A DNA stretch of 64,000 nucleotides from Sphingobacterium sp. R2 (GCF_040760075.1 NZ_CP142884.1:2170001-2234000); one strand, 5' to 3'. Counted from the first letter of the stretch, positions 55,424 to 64,000 are shown. The notes: generated from the letters alone by a model not told the origin. Numbers and translations are program-made.

Positions 55424-55927
55424 ATGAGTCTAGATAGTCAATTGCAAAATGATGGTGTTATTGTTGCCAAATTAGATGATTTACTCAACTGGGCAAGGCT
55501 GTCGTCCATGTGGCCGATGAGTTTCGGTATTGCCTGTTGTGCCATAGAAATGATGGGAGCAATGGCATCTACCTACGATTTGGATCGGATGGGCGTCTTT
55601 CCAAGACCTTCTCCTCGGCAATCCGATGTGATTATTATCGCCGGAACCGTTACCTTCAAGATGGCTGATCGCATTAAGAAATTATATGAGCAAATGCCTG
55701 ATCCCAAATATGTTATTTCAATGGGGTCATGTTCAAATTGTGGTGGTCCCTATTGGCAACATGGGTATCATGTCGTCAAAGGAGTGGATAAAATTATTCC
55801 TGTAAATGTGTATGTTCAAGGGTGCCCACCTCGGCCCGAAGCGCTGATCGGAGCTTTTATTGAATTGCAAAAAAAAATAGACAAAGAAAGCTTACTTGGA
55901 GAACAGCTGTTCAAAGAGAAAGCTTAA
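55424..55927 (+). CDS. nuoB: NADH-quinone oxidoreductase subunit B
   Basis: 167 residues. The N2 cluster cysteines are visible: [28 protein letters not shown] and [15 protein letters not shown]. It links the hydrophilic and membrane arms of complex I and holds the last Fe-S cluster before quinone. It starts 3 bases after nuoA. purK follows after 31 bases, in place of the expected nuoC. Confidence 0.96.
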   Translation: MSLDSQLQNDGVIVAKLDDLLNWARLSSMWPMSFGIACCAIEMMGAMASTYDLDRMGVFPRPSPRQSDVIIIAGTVTFKMADRIKKLYEQMPDPKYVISMGSCSNCGGPYWQHGYHVVKGVDKIIPVNVYVQGCPPRPEALIGAFIELQKKIDKESLLGEQLFKEKA

Positions 55928-55958
55928 AAAAATAAAATTTATAAGATTTAAATCAATT

Positions 55959-57101
55959 ATGGCAAAAGATTTTTATGGCGAACTGCAATTAGGTATTCTT
56001 GGCGGTGGACAACTGGGAAGAATGTTAATCCAGGAAGCCATTAATTACAATGTAAACGTTCATGTATTGGATCCCGATAAGAATGCTCCTTGTCGCAAGT
56101 TGTGCAATAGATTTGAATGTGGATCATTGGGCGATTTTGAAACGGTCTATAATTTCGGTAAGGATTTGGACATGATTACGATCGAGATTGAGAAGGTAAA
56201 CGTAGATGCGCTGGAAAAGCTGGAAGGTGAAGGAGTGATCGTTTATCCGCAATCACGTATCATTCGTCTAATTCAGGATAAAGGTTTACAAAAGCAATTT
56301 TTTAAACAAAATGATATTCCGACATCTACATTCCAATTGATATCCAATAAGGATAATATGATGAACGCTCCACTAAGCCTTCCTTATATCCAAAAATTAC
56401 GTCGGGACGGATATGACGGAAAGGGTGTAAAGAAAATTGTCACACAGCAGGATATTCAAGAGGCTTTTGAGGAGCCAAGTTTAATTGAAGAATGGGTAGA
56501 TTTTGAAAAGGAAATTGCTGTTATTGTTGCCCGGAATGATAAAGGAGAAGTTTCTACCTTTCCAATGGTGGAAATGGAATTCAATCCACAAGCAAATTTA
56601 GTTGAATTTTTGATCGCTCCTTCTTTGTATGGTGTGGAAATACAACAGCGAGCCGAGATGATCGCAAAAAAAATCGCAGAAGATCTACAAATTGTCGGAA
56701 TATTGGCCGTAGAGATGTTTCTAACAAAAAATGGCGATATTTTAGTTAACGAATTGGCTCCCCGTCCACACAATAGTGGCCATCAGACCATTGAGGGTAA
56801 TTATGTGTCGCAATTTGCACAACATTTAAGAGCCATATTTAATCTACCTCTGGGGGATACGCGCTGCAGGACGAATACAGTCATGATTAATCTATTGGGT
56901 GAAGCGGGCTATGAAGGGCTGGCTAAATATGAAGGTGTTGAAGAGGTACTTGCTATGGAAGGTGTATATATCCATCTTTATGGCAAGAAATATACAAAGC
57001 CTTTCCGTAAAATGGGACATGTCTGCATTATCAATGACGATCGGGAGAAGGCAATCTCCAATGCGAGAAAAGTACAAGAAATATTAAAAGTTAAAGCTTA
57101 A
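55959..57101 (+). CDS. purK: N5-carboxyaminoimidazole ribonucleotide synthase
   Basis: 380 residues from ATG 55959 (MAKDFYGELQLGILGGGQLGRM); a longer frame overlapping nuoB is rejected. ATP-grasp enzyme with an N-terminal GILGGGQLGRM, the ATP-binding KLRRDGYDGKGV and EEWVDFEKEIAVIVAR, and the Mg site NELAPRPHNSGH. It makes N5-CAIR from AIR, ATP and bicarbonate in purine synthesis. PurE follows after 8 bases, completing the two-step carboxylation. Confidence 0.95.
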   Translation: MAKDFYGELQLGILGGGQLGRMLIQEAINYNVNVHVLDPDKNAPCRKLCNRFECGSLGDFETVYNFGKDLDMITIEIEKVNVDALEKLEGEGVIVYPQSRIIRLIQDKGLQKQFFKQNDIPTSTFQLISNKDNMMNAPLSLPYIQKLRRDGYDGKGVKKIVTQQDIQEAFEEPSLIEEWVDFEKEIAVIVARNDKGEVSTFPMVEMEFNPQANLVEFLIAPSLYGVEIQQRAEMIAKKIAEDLQIVGILAVEMFLTKNGDILVNELAPRPHNSGHQTIEGNYVSQFAQHLRAIFNLPLGDTRCRTNTVMINLLGEAGYEGLAKYEGVEEVLAMEGVYIHLYGKKYTKPFRKMGHVCIINDDREKAISNARKVQEILKVKA

Positions 57102-57109
57102 AAGAGACT

Positions 57110-57619
57110 ATGTCAGTAAATAATAAAGCCCAAGTTGGTATCATCATGGGGAGTAAATCTGATCTTCCGGTCATGCAGGATGCTATCGATGTTCTAAAAG
57201 TCCTCGGTGTAGAGTTTGAAGTAACGATTGTTTCAGCACACCGTACACCTCAGCGTATGTTTGATTACGCAAAAAATGCCGCAATTCGTGGTTTGAAAGT
57301 TATTATTGCTGGGGCAGGCGGAGCCGCGCACTTACCAGGAATGGTAGCCTCTATTACACATTTACCCGTCATAGGTGTCCCTGTCAAATCTTCGAATTCA
57401 ATTGACGGATGGGACTCTGTGCTTTCTATCCTTCAGATGCCCAATGGCATTCCTGTAGCTACAGTCGCTTTGAATGCAGCGAAGAATGCGGGTATATTAG
57501 CCGCTCAGATTCTAGGTACAAGTGATGAAGTAATCGGCAATAATATTATTGACTATAAAGAAGAGTTAGCGAGAAAAGTAATTGAGACAGCTGTGCAAGT
57601 TGAGGATACCGAATTCTAA
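57110..57619 (+). CDS. purE: N5-carboxyaminoimidazole ribonucleotide mutase
   Basis: 169 residues. The class I PurE active site is clear: MGSKSDLPVM, VSAHRTPQRM and IAGAGGAAHLPGM. It moves the carboxylate of N5-CAIR to give CAIR. It is paired with purK in one operon; a bidirectional terminator follows. Confidence 0.97.
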   Translation: MSVNNKAQVGIIMGSKSDLPVMQDAIDVLKVLGVEFEVTIVSAHRTPQRMFDYAKNAAIRGLKVIIAGAGGAAHLPGMVASITHLPVIGVPVKSSNSIDGWDSVLSILQMPNGIPVATVALNAAKNAGILAAQILGTSDEVIGNNIIDYKEELARKVIETAVQVEDTEF

Positions 57620-57632
57620 GTTGACATTCTTA

Positions 57633-57671
57633 CAAAATAAAAAAGGGAGCATTGCTCCCTTTTTTATTTTG
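57633..57671. terminator. Bidirectional terminator shared by purE and the TIM-barrel gene
   Basis: Perfect 18-bp stem (arms 57633-57650 and 57654-57671) with a 3-base loop. The right arm overlaps the stop codon and last codons of the convergent minus-strand gene ending at 57664, and the T-runs work in both directions. Confidence 0.85.
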
Positions 57672-58647
57672 TAAGATTTGCCTGAACATAATCGTAGCTC
57701 TTTTTAAGACTTTCCATCTTATTGGGCATATCAATATTATCTTGTTCAACAAAGGCATATTTAAGTCCTGATTTGCTCTTTTCTTTAACAATCTCAGGGA
57801 AATTGATGCTGCCTGTTCCTACTTCGGTATACTTGATATCATTGAAAATTTGCTCGATAGGCAATTTTCCATCTTTCGGCCACTCAATAGGATTGGATTT
57901 TGTTTTATCCATATCTTTGACATGCCACAATTTAAAACGGTTGGGGAATTTTTCAAACAAAGATATCGGGTTTTTACCAGCTTTTTCTGCCCAAAAAAGG
58001 TCTAATTCAAAATCGACCAGGTCTGGCTCGGTAAATGCAAGCATTACCTCTTCACCCGTCGTATTATTGCCTAGATCCCTAAATTCCCAGAAATGGTTGT
58101 GATAAGCAACTTTTAAACCTAATTTTTTAGCCTGTTCACCAGCCTTATTCAATTGCTCTGAAGCATAGAGATAATCGTCTTTTTTCAATGCATTCAGATC
58201 GAACATTGGTGTTACAGGGGCAATTACATATTCTTGACCAAGTTCTTTTGCTGCATCAAAATAAACCGCAAGATCCTCTTTGTCGATATGAGCTTTACTT
58301 AGGTATTTGGACATATCATAATGGCCTGAATGTGTTTTTAGACCGTTATCATCCAATATTTTCTTCAACTCTTTGTAGGGCAATTTCCAGAACTGTTTGG
58401 CTGTGGCGTCTATACCATAGAGCTCAACATGTTTATACCCAATTTTGGCAATTTGTTCCAAAGATCCTTTCGGATCTTTATCCATTAAATCGCGGATGGA
58501 ATAAAGCTGTACGCCTATATTCTGTAATGGATTGTCGCTGATTGCACCGGCTTTATTTTGACAAGATATAAAGTTGGGCACCAGATAAGCTGCCGAAAGA
58601 CCTATTCCAGCTTGCTTTAAAAATTGACGGCGAGAATTGTTCATCAT
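57664..58647 (-). CDS. Sugar phosphate isomerase/epimerase-like TIM-barrel protein, Tat signal
   Basis: 327 residues. The twin-arginine signal NSRRQFLKQAGIGLSAAY is followed by a lipobox-like ISCQ, so it is probably a periplasmic lipoprotein. The AP-endonuclease-2-like barrel has metal-ligand candidates in KHVELYGID, KVAYHNHFWEF, DFELDLFWAEKAG, KLWHVKDMD and KYAFVEQDN. Such exported enzymes in Bacteroidota often act on sugar derivatives. Substrate unknown. Start: the first or second Met (58647 or 58644). Confidence 0.88.
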   Translation of the reverse strand: MMNNSRRQFLKQAGIGLSAAYLVPNFISCQNKAGAISDNPLQNIGVQLYSIRDLMDKDPKGSLEQIAKIGYKHVELYGIDATAKQFWKLPYKELKKILDDNGLKTHSGHYDMSKYLSKAHIDKEDLAVYFDAAKELGQEYVIAPVTPMFDLNALKKDDYLYASEQLNKAGEQAKKLGLKVAYHNHFWEFRDLGNNTTGEEVMLAFTEPDLVDFELDLFWAEKAGKNPISLFEKFPNRFKLWHVKDMDKTKSNPIEWPKDGKLPIEQIFNDIKYTEVGTGSINFPEIVKEKSKSGLKYAFVEQDNIDMPNKMESLKKSYDYVQANLTK

Positions 58648-58831
58648 ATAATTGATTACTTGTTAGTGTACAATGTACAATTATTTGTTTAAAAATCAAT
58701 GGTGCAACGAGGAATATTTTGAAAGATGCGTTGAGTTTAGAGTTCTAAATATGTGTAAAACAATAGTTTGTGAGTGTATGAAGCAGGTCTTTGGAAAGTT
58801 AATGGGAGCAAAAGTGTGGGAAGACCTTACG

Positions 58832-58863
58832 AAAAAAGGTCTGAATACGTTCAGACCTTTTTT
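58832..58863 (-). terminator. Terminator of the pyrH-frr operon
   Basis: AAAAAAGGTCTGAA / TTCAGACCTTTTTT with a 4-base loop, 18 bases past the frr stop. T-runs on both sides. Confidence 0.88.
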
Positions 58864-58881
58864 CCATTTAAGTAGGAATAC

Positions 58882-59445
58882 CTAAACAGTCATGATATCT
58901 TTTTCTTTTAGCTCAGCCAATTTATCAACTTTTACAATGAATGCGTCAGTTAACTTTTGGACTTCACCTTCGGCAGTTTTAATTTCATCTTCTGAAGCAC
59001 CATCATTTTTTAATTTCTTGATGGACTCATTGATATCCTTACGGATGTTACGAATACCGATACGGCCTCGCTCAGTTTCTTCTTTTACCTTTTTAACTAG
59101 ATCACGTCTCCTTTCTTCTGTTAGAGGGGGGACATTCAGACGAATAACGATACCATCGTTCTGCGGGTTGATGCCTAGGTTAGCGTCTGTGATAGATTTT
59201 TCAATTGCGTTGATAAGCGATTTCTCCCAAGGCTGAATGACAATAGTCCGCGCATCAGTTGTATTGATGTTTGCCACTTGTGAAAGTGGAGTGGCGCTAC
59301 CATAATAGTCTACTGAAATACCATCTAACATAGATGGAGAAGCTTTACCGGCACGAATTTTAGTTAATTCGGATTCGGTGTGAGCAACTGCTTTGGACAT
59401 CTTGTCTTTACAATCGTCCAATTCAATTGAAATTAGTTCGTTCAT
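58882..59445 (-). CDS. frr: Ribosome recycling factor
   Basis: 187 residues, two-domain L-shaped factor. The N-terminal KIRAGKASPSMLDGISVDYYGSATPLSQVA and the C-terminal LTEERRRDLVKKVKEETERGRIGIRNIRKD are diagnostic. With EF-G it splits post-termination ribosomes. It is 28 bases downstream of pyrH, as in most bacteria. Confidence 0.97.
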   Translation of the reverse strand: MNELISIELDDCKDKMSKAVAHTESELTKIRAGKASPSMLDGISVDYYGSATPLSQVANINTTDARTIVIQPWEKSLINAIEKSITDANLGINPQNDGIVIRLNVPPLTEERRRDLVKKVKEETERGRIGIRNIRKDINESIKKLKNDGASEDEIKTAEGEVQKLTDAFIVKVDKLAELKEKDIMTV

Positions 59446-59473
59446 ATAAGATTACGTTTTTAACAGATTTAAA

Positions 59474-60178
59474 TTATTTAACCACAGTTCCGACATGTTC
59501 ACCATTAGCAAGTTTTAATAAATTGCCTGGTTTATTCATATCAAATACGATGATCGGTAATTTGTTTTCTTGACAAAGGGTAAAGGCAGTCATATCCATG
59601 ACATTTAATCCTTTCTCATAAACCTCTGTGAATGATATTTCCTCAAATTTTGTTGCACTAGGATCTTTTTCAGGATCAGCAGTGTAAATACCATCTACAC
59701 GTGTTCCTTTCAATACGGCATCTGCATTGATTTCGATCGCACGTAAGGATGCAGCAGTGTCTGTTGTGAAATACGGATTTCCAGTACCAGCTCCGAAAAT
59801 AACAATACGGCCTTTTTCCAAGTGGCGAACGGCTCTTCTACGAATAAATGGTTCACATATTTGCTCCATTTTGATCGCAGTAAGCAAACGTGTCTTTTTA
59901 CCAACTTTCTCAAGCGCATCCTGCAGTGCCATACTGTTGATGACTGTGGCAAGCATGCCCATATAGTCTGCTTGAACACGGTCCATTCCTGATTTTTCAG
60001 CGCTTAAACCACGGTAAATATTGCCGCCACCGATAACAATTGCAATTTCTAAACCTTGATCGTGAATTTCTTTGATATCATTAGCGTATTGTGATACACG
60101 GTTAATATCGATACCATAGCTTTGGTCACCCATTAAGGATTCACCGCTAAGTTTTAATAAGATACGTTTGTATTTCAT
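59474..60178 (-). CDS. pyrH: Uridylate kinase
   Basis: 234 residues, amino-acid-kinase fold. The KLSGESLMG start, GGGNIYRG and [12 protein letters not shown] are the UMP kinase motifs. It phosphorylates UMP to UDP as a hexamer. It heads the pyrH-frr unit. CAAAGATA on the plus strand at 60208-60215 gives a TATCTTTG -7 box on its own strand, 30 bases upstream. Confidence 0.97.
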   Translation of the reverse strand: MKYKRILLKLSGESLMGDQSYGIDINRVSQYANDIKEIHDQGLEIAIVIGGGNIYRGLSAEKSGMDRVQADYMGMLATVINSMALQDALEKVGKKTRLLTAIKMEQICEPFIRRRAVRHLEKGRIVIFGAGTGNPYFTTDTAASLRAIEINADAVLKGTRVDGIYTADPEKDPSATKFEEISFTEVYEKGLNVMDMTAFTLCQENKLPIIVFDMNKPGNLLKLANGEHVGTVVK

Positions 60179-60252
60179 AATTGTTTTTTTGGAAATTTTC
60201 CAAAGGTCAAAGATAAAATATTTTTTTTATCCCCTAAGACTTAAAGTGATAT

Positions 60253-61395
60253 TTATTGTGGTTTTAGTGTTTGATTAATGACTTGTTGGTAATATTGCTC
60301 ATAAAGAGGCATAATATTAGACAATTGGAATTCTTTGGCGTGATTTAATGCTGCTTCTTTAAATTTCTGTAGACGTTCACCATCTTCGAGGATATAGATT
60401 GCATTTTTCGCCATGTCAGCCACATCGCCCACCGCACTGAGAAATCCAGTGACACCATTCTTATTCAGTTCAGGTAAACCACCCGTATTAGAAGAAATCA
60501 CCGGAACTTGACAGGCCATGGCCTCTAGTGCTGCAAGTCCGAAACTTTCCGAGCTGGAAGGCATGAGGAAAAGATCCGATACAGACAGTATTTCTTCCAC
60601 CGCATCTTGTTTACCCAAGAAACGTATGTCTTGACATACACCAAGTTCTCTCGAAAGCTCTTCTGCGTTTCGACGTTCGGGACCATCTCCTACCATTAAG
60701 AGCTTCGAAGGGATGACATCATGTACTTTCTTAAAAATGCGAATGACATCCTCCGTATTTTTAACCTTTCTGAAGTTGGACGTATGCACCAATATCCTTT
60801 CATTGCCCGGAGCAATGGCTTTTTTGAAATGTGAACGGTCTTTATTGCTGAATCTGTCCAAATCAATAAAGTTCGGGATCACCTTGATGTCGCGGGTGAT
60901 GTCAAAGTATCCCTGCGTCTGATCTTTTAGATTCTGTGATACTGCAGTTACACCATCTGATTGATTGATGGAGAATGTAACAACGGGACTAAAACTTTTG
61001 TCCTTACCCACTAGCGTAATATCTGTGCCATGTAAGGTGGTTACTACTGGAATAGTAATGCCATAGGTAGTAAGCAAGATCTGTTTTGCCATAAATGCCG
61101 CTGATGCATGTGGGATTGCATAGTGGACGTGGATCAAATCCAACTTTTCGAAACGAACAACATCCACCAGTTTGCTGGCTAATGCAGATTCGTAGGGTAG
61201 AAAGTCAAAAAGCGGATATTGCGAAACAGCTACCTCGTGGTAGTATAAGTTTTCAGAGAAGAAATCCAGCCGTGCAGGTTGTCGATAGGTAATAAAATGG
61301 ATCTCATGTCCATTAGCTGCCAAAGCCTTTCCGAGTTCGGTTGCAACTACACCACTTCCACCAAAGGTGGGATAACAAACAATTCCTATTTTCAT
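60253..61395 (-). CDS. bshA: N-acetyl-alpha-D-glucosaminyl L-malate synthase (bacillithiol pathway)
   Basis: 380 residues from ATG 61395 (MKIGIVCYPTFGGSGVVATELGKALA); a longer frame starts 36 bases upstream. A GT4 glycosyltransferase: N-terminal GGSGVVATELG, HVHYAIPHA, and the C-terminal donor site SSSESFGLAALEAMAC. The N-terminal pattern is specific to BshA, which joins GlcNAc from UDP-GlcNAc to malate in the first step of bacillithiol synthesis. bshB and bshC are not in this window. The gene stands alone. Confidence 0.92.
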   Translation of the reverse strand: MKIGIVCYPTFGGSGVVATELGKALAANGHEIHFITYRQPARLDFFSENLYYHEVAVSQYPLFDFLPYESALASKLVDVVRFEKLDLIHVHYAIPHASAAFMAKQILLTTYGITIPVVTTLHGTDITLVGKDKSFSPVVTFSINQSDGVTAVSQNLKDQTQGYFDITRDIKVIPNFIDLDRFSNKDRSHFKKAIAPGNERILVHTSNFRKVKNTEDVIRIFKKVHDVIPSKLLMVGDGPERRNAEELSRELGVCQDIRFLGKQDAVEEILSVSDLFLMPSSSESFGLAALEAMACQVPVISSNTGGLPELNKNGVTGFLSAVGDVADMAKNAIYILEDGERLQKFKEAALNHAKEFQLSNIMPLYEQYYQQVINQTLKPQ

Positions 61396-61714
61396 CTGCG
61401 TAATTATGTCTGAGCGTATATTTAACGGCATCTCTAGTATGCACTGTTCAATTTTATTGTAAAGGCTCCCGTGAACCTCATGTTAGTATTCCAACTATTT
61501 TCGTCTAAATATATGCGATATTGCTATTTCATCTGACGATTATCTTCTTCAATTATTTCATGGCCACACGAAAATTTGAAGATGATTACTACTAAATTTT
61601 GTGCTGCAAATTTCGACTATTTATGCGTAAAATAACAGAAACCAATTGCCATAGTTTTGTGAATTTTTTGATTGGTTAAAAAGCGCTATCTTTAAATAGA
61701 CATTTAATTGGTAT
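61396..61714. other. Divergent intergenic region
   Basis: 319 bases between bshA (minus) and the DUF1003 gene (plus). A TATCTTTA (one mismatch to the -7 box) at 61687-61694 sits ahead of the DUF1003 start, with a TTTTTG upstream. No other structure or gene recognised. Confidence 0.45.
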
Positions 61715-62432
61715 ATGGATAACTTTATAAGTGATATTTCAGGACAGCAATTCCCTTCTGAACAACGTATTTTGGGGGCTTCAATTCGACAGCCAATTTT
61801 TAAGCTGATAAAAAAAGAGTATCCGAGCTTTGGCAAAGATAAATATATCGCTTCCACAGAGTTGACACGGTTCAAAGAAGCTTATATATCCGAATTCTTA
61901 AGGGATGAGTCGGGGCAGTTAAGTCAATTAGATCAACAGGTCATAGATAGCTTCAAGGAATAAGGTAATCAGCGCGAGTCTAGATGGGGATACAAATGAA
62001 GCTGTCACCTTAGGGGACAAAGTCGCAGATAAAGTGGCTGAATTTGGTGGAAGCTGGGTATTTATTATTTCCTTTATCTTTTTTTTGATCGTTTGGATCT
62101 TAGCCAATATCTATTGGTTAAATAATAAGGGTTTTGATCCCTATCCATTTATCTTACTTAACTTGATTCTGTCCTGTGTGGCAGCGTTACAGGCTCCAGT
62201 TATTATGATGAGCCAAAATAGGCAGGAAGATAAAGATCGCGAGCGTGCAAGAAATGATTATATGGTTAACTTAAAGGCTGAACTGGAAATTAGGGAATTG
62301 CATGAGAAAATTGATCATCTCATTATCCGAAAAGAGCAGGAACTTGCAGAAGTACAGCGGGACCAAGTAGAGAAATTGGGTTTTTTGCTAAAAAAGATGG
62401 AAAAGATAGAAGAAGCATTCAAAGAAAAATGA
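61715..62432 (+). pseudogene. DUF1003 membrane protein gene split by a +1 frameshift
   Basis: Two frames together make one DUF1003 protein of about 238 residues. Frame A (61715-61963, 82 codons) encodes the N-terminal part MDNFISDISGQQFPSEQRIL ... VIDSFKE and ends at TAA 61961. Frame B, one base over, continues KVISASLDGDTNEAVTLGDKVADKVAEFGGSW and runs to 62432 with the two membrane helices (GSWVFIISFIFFLIVWILANIYW; PFILLNLILSCVAALQAPVI), a charged MSQNRQEDKDRERA and a coiled-coil end. Frame B has no ATG before the junction. It is either a pseudogene, a sequencing indel, or a programmed +1 shift at GAA TAA G. It overlaps arfB by 4 bases (ATGA). Confidence 0.82.
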
Positions 62433-62833
62433 ATTTAGAAGGAGTAATAGGCGAACTGACGTTTAAGTTTTCCAGGTCAGGCGGAGCAGGTGGACAACAC
62501 GTAAACAAGGTGTCATCCAAAGTATTGCTCCAGTGGAATGTCGAGGTTTCCAGAGCTATTTCTCTTGAAGAAAAAGCGATGATTTATACAGTTTTGGCAA
62601 ATCGCATAAATAAATATGGAATATTTCAACTGGAATGTGATATCGATCGATCACAGATCCGGAATAAAGAAATTGCAATCGATCGCTTTAGACGCACTTT
62701 GGAGTCGGCGCTTGTACCAATAAAGGCCCGAAAGAAAACAAAAATACCTTATTCAAGTATTTTAAAAAGGTTAGACAGAAAAAAGCAACAAGCTCAACTG
62801 AAAGCTTCACGCAGGAAGAATTTCGAGGAATAA
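62429..62833 (+). CDS. arfB: Peptidyl-tRNA hydrolase ArfB (YaeJ-like)
   Basis: 134 residues. The GGQ motif is in SRSGGAGGQHVNKVSSKV (residues 21-23), and a basic C-terminal tail (KRLDRKKQQAQLKASRRKN) fits the ribosomal A-site-sensing tail of ArfB. It rescues ribosomes stalled on mRNAs without a stop codon. It lacks the codon-recognition domains of RF1/RF2. It overlaps the DUF1003 frame by 4 bases. Confidence 0.93.
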   Translation: MNLEGVIGELTFKFSRSGGAGGQHVNKVSSKVLLQWNVEVSRAISLEEKAMIYTVLANRINKYGIFQLECDIDRSQIRNKEIAIDRFRRTLESALVPIKARKKTKIPYSSILKRLDRKKQQAQLKASRRKNFEE

Positions 62834-62889
62834 ATTCGAAAAATTAGAGTATTTAATAAAAAGTGTTGTTTATCAGTGTTTTATTTTAA

Positions 62890-62928
62890 AACTAAAAATA
62901 TAGTTGTAAAACTAAATATTTAGTTTTA
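62890..62928. promoter_or_regulatory. Two BlaI-type operator palindromes
   Basis: AACTAAAAATATAGTT (62890-62905, arms AACTA/TAGTT) and AACTAAATATTTAGTT (62910-62925), the latter extended to a perfect 22-bp palindrome at 62907-62928. They are 20 bases apart, about two helical turns, and sit 49-87 bases before the BlaI-type gene. Position and form fit autoregulatory operators of this repressor family. Confidence 0.7.
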
Positions 62929-62976
62929 ACTTAGACACGGTGTTATTATGACGGTATTTTTTATTCTATGTAAGTT

Positions 62977-63345
62977 ATGGATGATTTTAAAGAGTTAACG
63001 AAAGCTGAAGAGCAAATTATGAAGGAGCTCTGGGAGATGGGGCGTGGATTTGTTAAAGAGATTATTGATCGATTGCCAGAACCGAAACCTGCCTACAATA
63101 CAGTGTCGACCATCGTTCGTATTCTCGAAACGAAGGGTTTTGTGACGCATGAATCTTTTGGAAAAAGCCATCAGTATTTACCGAAAATTTCAAAAGAGGA
63201 ATATAAGAAAGGTATTACAGGAAAATTACTAAACAATTATTTTGATAATTCCCCCAAAAGTATGCTTTCTTATTTTTTGGAAGAGAATAGATTAAACGTT
63301 AAGGAACTTGATGAAATCCTGTCTATAATTGACCGCAATAAATAA
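62977..63345 (+). CDS. BlaI/MecI/CopY-family repressor
   Basis: 122 residues. Winged helix domain (about 1-75): LTKAEEQIMKELWEMGRGFVKEIIDRLPEPKPAYNTVSTIVRILETKGFV, then a helical dimerisation end. These repressors are cleaved or released when the partner sensor BlaR1 detects a signal. The sensor gene follows after 29 bases; two operator palindromes precede. No beta-lactamase gene is visible, so the regulon may be different. Confidence 0.93.
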   Translation: MDDFKELTKAEEQIMKELWEMGRGFVKEIIDRLPEPKPAYNTVSTIVRILETKGFVTHESFGKSHQYLPKISKEEYKKGITGKLLNNYFDNSPKSMLSYFLEENRLNVKELDEILSIIDRNK

Positions 63346-63374
63346 CAACCAAAACCTTTATAAACTATTTGATT

Positions 63375-64000
63375 ATGATTTATTTATTGATTGTCAATAG
63401 CTCATTGATCATCAGTTTTGTACTCTATAAACTGATTTTTAGAAGACTCACTTTTTTTCAATTGAATCGTATTTATTTGATTGGAATGGCCCTATTTTCA
63501 TTATTGGCTCCTATTGGAATTTTTATCGAATTGCCAAATATAGAGACAGTCGAATATGAGATTCCTCATGTAGATTTAAATACCTATGTAGATATCGCCA
63601 TCGGTGGGCCGCAAGAGCAACCTATTTATTTAATATACATCTTTACTTTTGTATATTGGATTGGTGTTGCCATTAGCGGGGGCTTTTTTATCTGGAAGGG
63701 AATATCGTTGGTAAAGACGTTAGCTCAGAAGCATGACTATTTAAGTTTTTCATTTTTCGATAAGGTTTTCATTGGCGAAGCGATTAAAAATAAGAGTACT
63801 ATAGAATCTCATGAGCGTGTTCATGTGGATCAGCGGCACTCGTATGATTTGCTTTTAATAGAGCTATTGAAAATCTTCAACTGGTTTAATCCCATCTTAT
63901 ATTTCTTTCAACAGGAGTTAAAGTTCCAGCACGAATGTATTGCAGACGAAATCTGTTCGACAGATAGGGTAGCATACGCAGAGATGTTGGTCGCCCATGC
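63375..64000 (+). CDS. M56/BlaR1-type membrane sensor peptidase (partial, runs off the window)
   Basis: 208 codons visible from ATG 63375, no stop. Membrane helices at about 1-18, 32-51 and 85-110, then the zinc protease site SHERVHVDQRHSYD (HExxH) and QHECIADEICSTD, the second metal ligand region of M56 peptidases. It should sense an extracellular signal and cleave the BlaI-type repressor. In Bacteroidota this type often carries a TonB-like or other C-terminal domain, which would lie outside the window. Confidence 0.9.
   Translation, partial: MIYLLIVNSSLIISFVLYKLIFRRLTFFQLNRIYLIGMALFSLLAPIGIFIELPNIETVEYEIPHVDLNTYVDIAIGGPQEQPIYLIYIFTFVYWIGVAISGGFFIWKGISLVKTLAQKHDYLSFSFFDKVFIGEAIKNKSTIESHERVHVDQRHSYDLLLIELLKIFNWFNPILYFFQQELKFQHECIADEICSTDRVAYAEMLVAH

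Noticed and set aside
58673..58885. 70-codon plus-strand frame
   Set aside because: It runs through the frr terminator hairpin and shows no domain.
1..64000. tRNA, rRNA, CRISPR array, prophage or conjugative genes
   Set aside because: Looked for on both strands by motif reading; none seen. A tool-based tRNA scan could still find one that I missed.

Overview
The window looks like a chromosomal segment of a Bacteroidota bacterium, most likely family Sphingobacteriaceae (Sphingobacterium or a close relative). This rests on gene content: the gliding-motility family protein GldC, a GLPGLI/outer-membrane-barrel pair, an S46 dipeptidyl-peptidase, an HYC_CC_PP-type secreted protein, BshA for bacillithiol, a short histone H1-like protein, an IS1182-type element and moderately AT-rich DNA. 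Several start regions also carry the Bacteroidota -7 promoter box TAnnTTTG. No rRNA, tRNA, CRISPR array or prophage was seen. Genus is inference.

Layout. 1-2.8 kb: thioesterase, lpdA, azurin-like lipoprotein. 3.0-9.4 kb: a four-gene signalling operon (1143-aa hybrid kinase, CheR, CheB, response-regulator/hybrid kinase). 9.4-10.4 kb: a gene-free stretch holding a candidate structured small RNA on the minus strand and an 11-bp-periodic repeat. 10.4-11.5 kb: KdsC-like phosphatase and Maf. 11.6-14.8 kb: a TonB receptor with an N-terminal metal-binding HMA domain and a His/Cys-rich secreted protein. 15.2-17.7 kb: Tat-exported phospholipase C. 17.8-21.65 kb: trpD-F-B-A behind a complete transcription attenuator whose 15-residue leader peptide has three consecutive Trp codons. 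21.8-24.3 kb: secreted hypothetical, DUF2795 protein, LolD-type ATPase, PlsC. 24.4-27.8 kb: LysR regulator, TsdA-like dihaem cytochrome, DsrE-like protein and an orphan ModA-like binding protein. 27.8-34.2 kb: M20 dipeptidase, then a forward block of membrane protein, ECF sigma, putative anti-sigma, outer-membrane barrel and GLPGLI protein.

34.6-47.6 kb: histone-like protein, DPP7-type S46 peptidase, DEAD-box helicase, small membrane protein, GldC, EVE protein, thioesterase, RmlD-like reductase, M28 peptidase, LspA, DksA-like protein, IleS, IscA. 47.9-52.8 kb: GlyA, ECF sigma, zinc metallopeptidase, Ffh. 52.86-54.63 kb: a complete IS1182-type insertion sequence with hairpin ends. 54.8-57.6 kb: nuoA, nuoB, purK, purE. 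57.7-61.4 kb: Tat-exported TIM-barrel protein, frr, pyrH, bshA. 61.7-64.0 kb: a DUF1003 gene split by a +1 frameshift, an ArfB-type hydrolase, and a BlaI/BlaR1-type pair with two operator-like palindromes; the sensor runs off the window.

Most of the window is ordinary core metabolism. The items most worth a second look are the minus-strand structured RNA near 10.1 kb, the trp attenuator, the LysR/cytochrome/DsrE/binding-protein operon, the CheR/CheB module wired to hybrid kinases without chemoreceptors, and the frameshifted DUF1003 gene.
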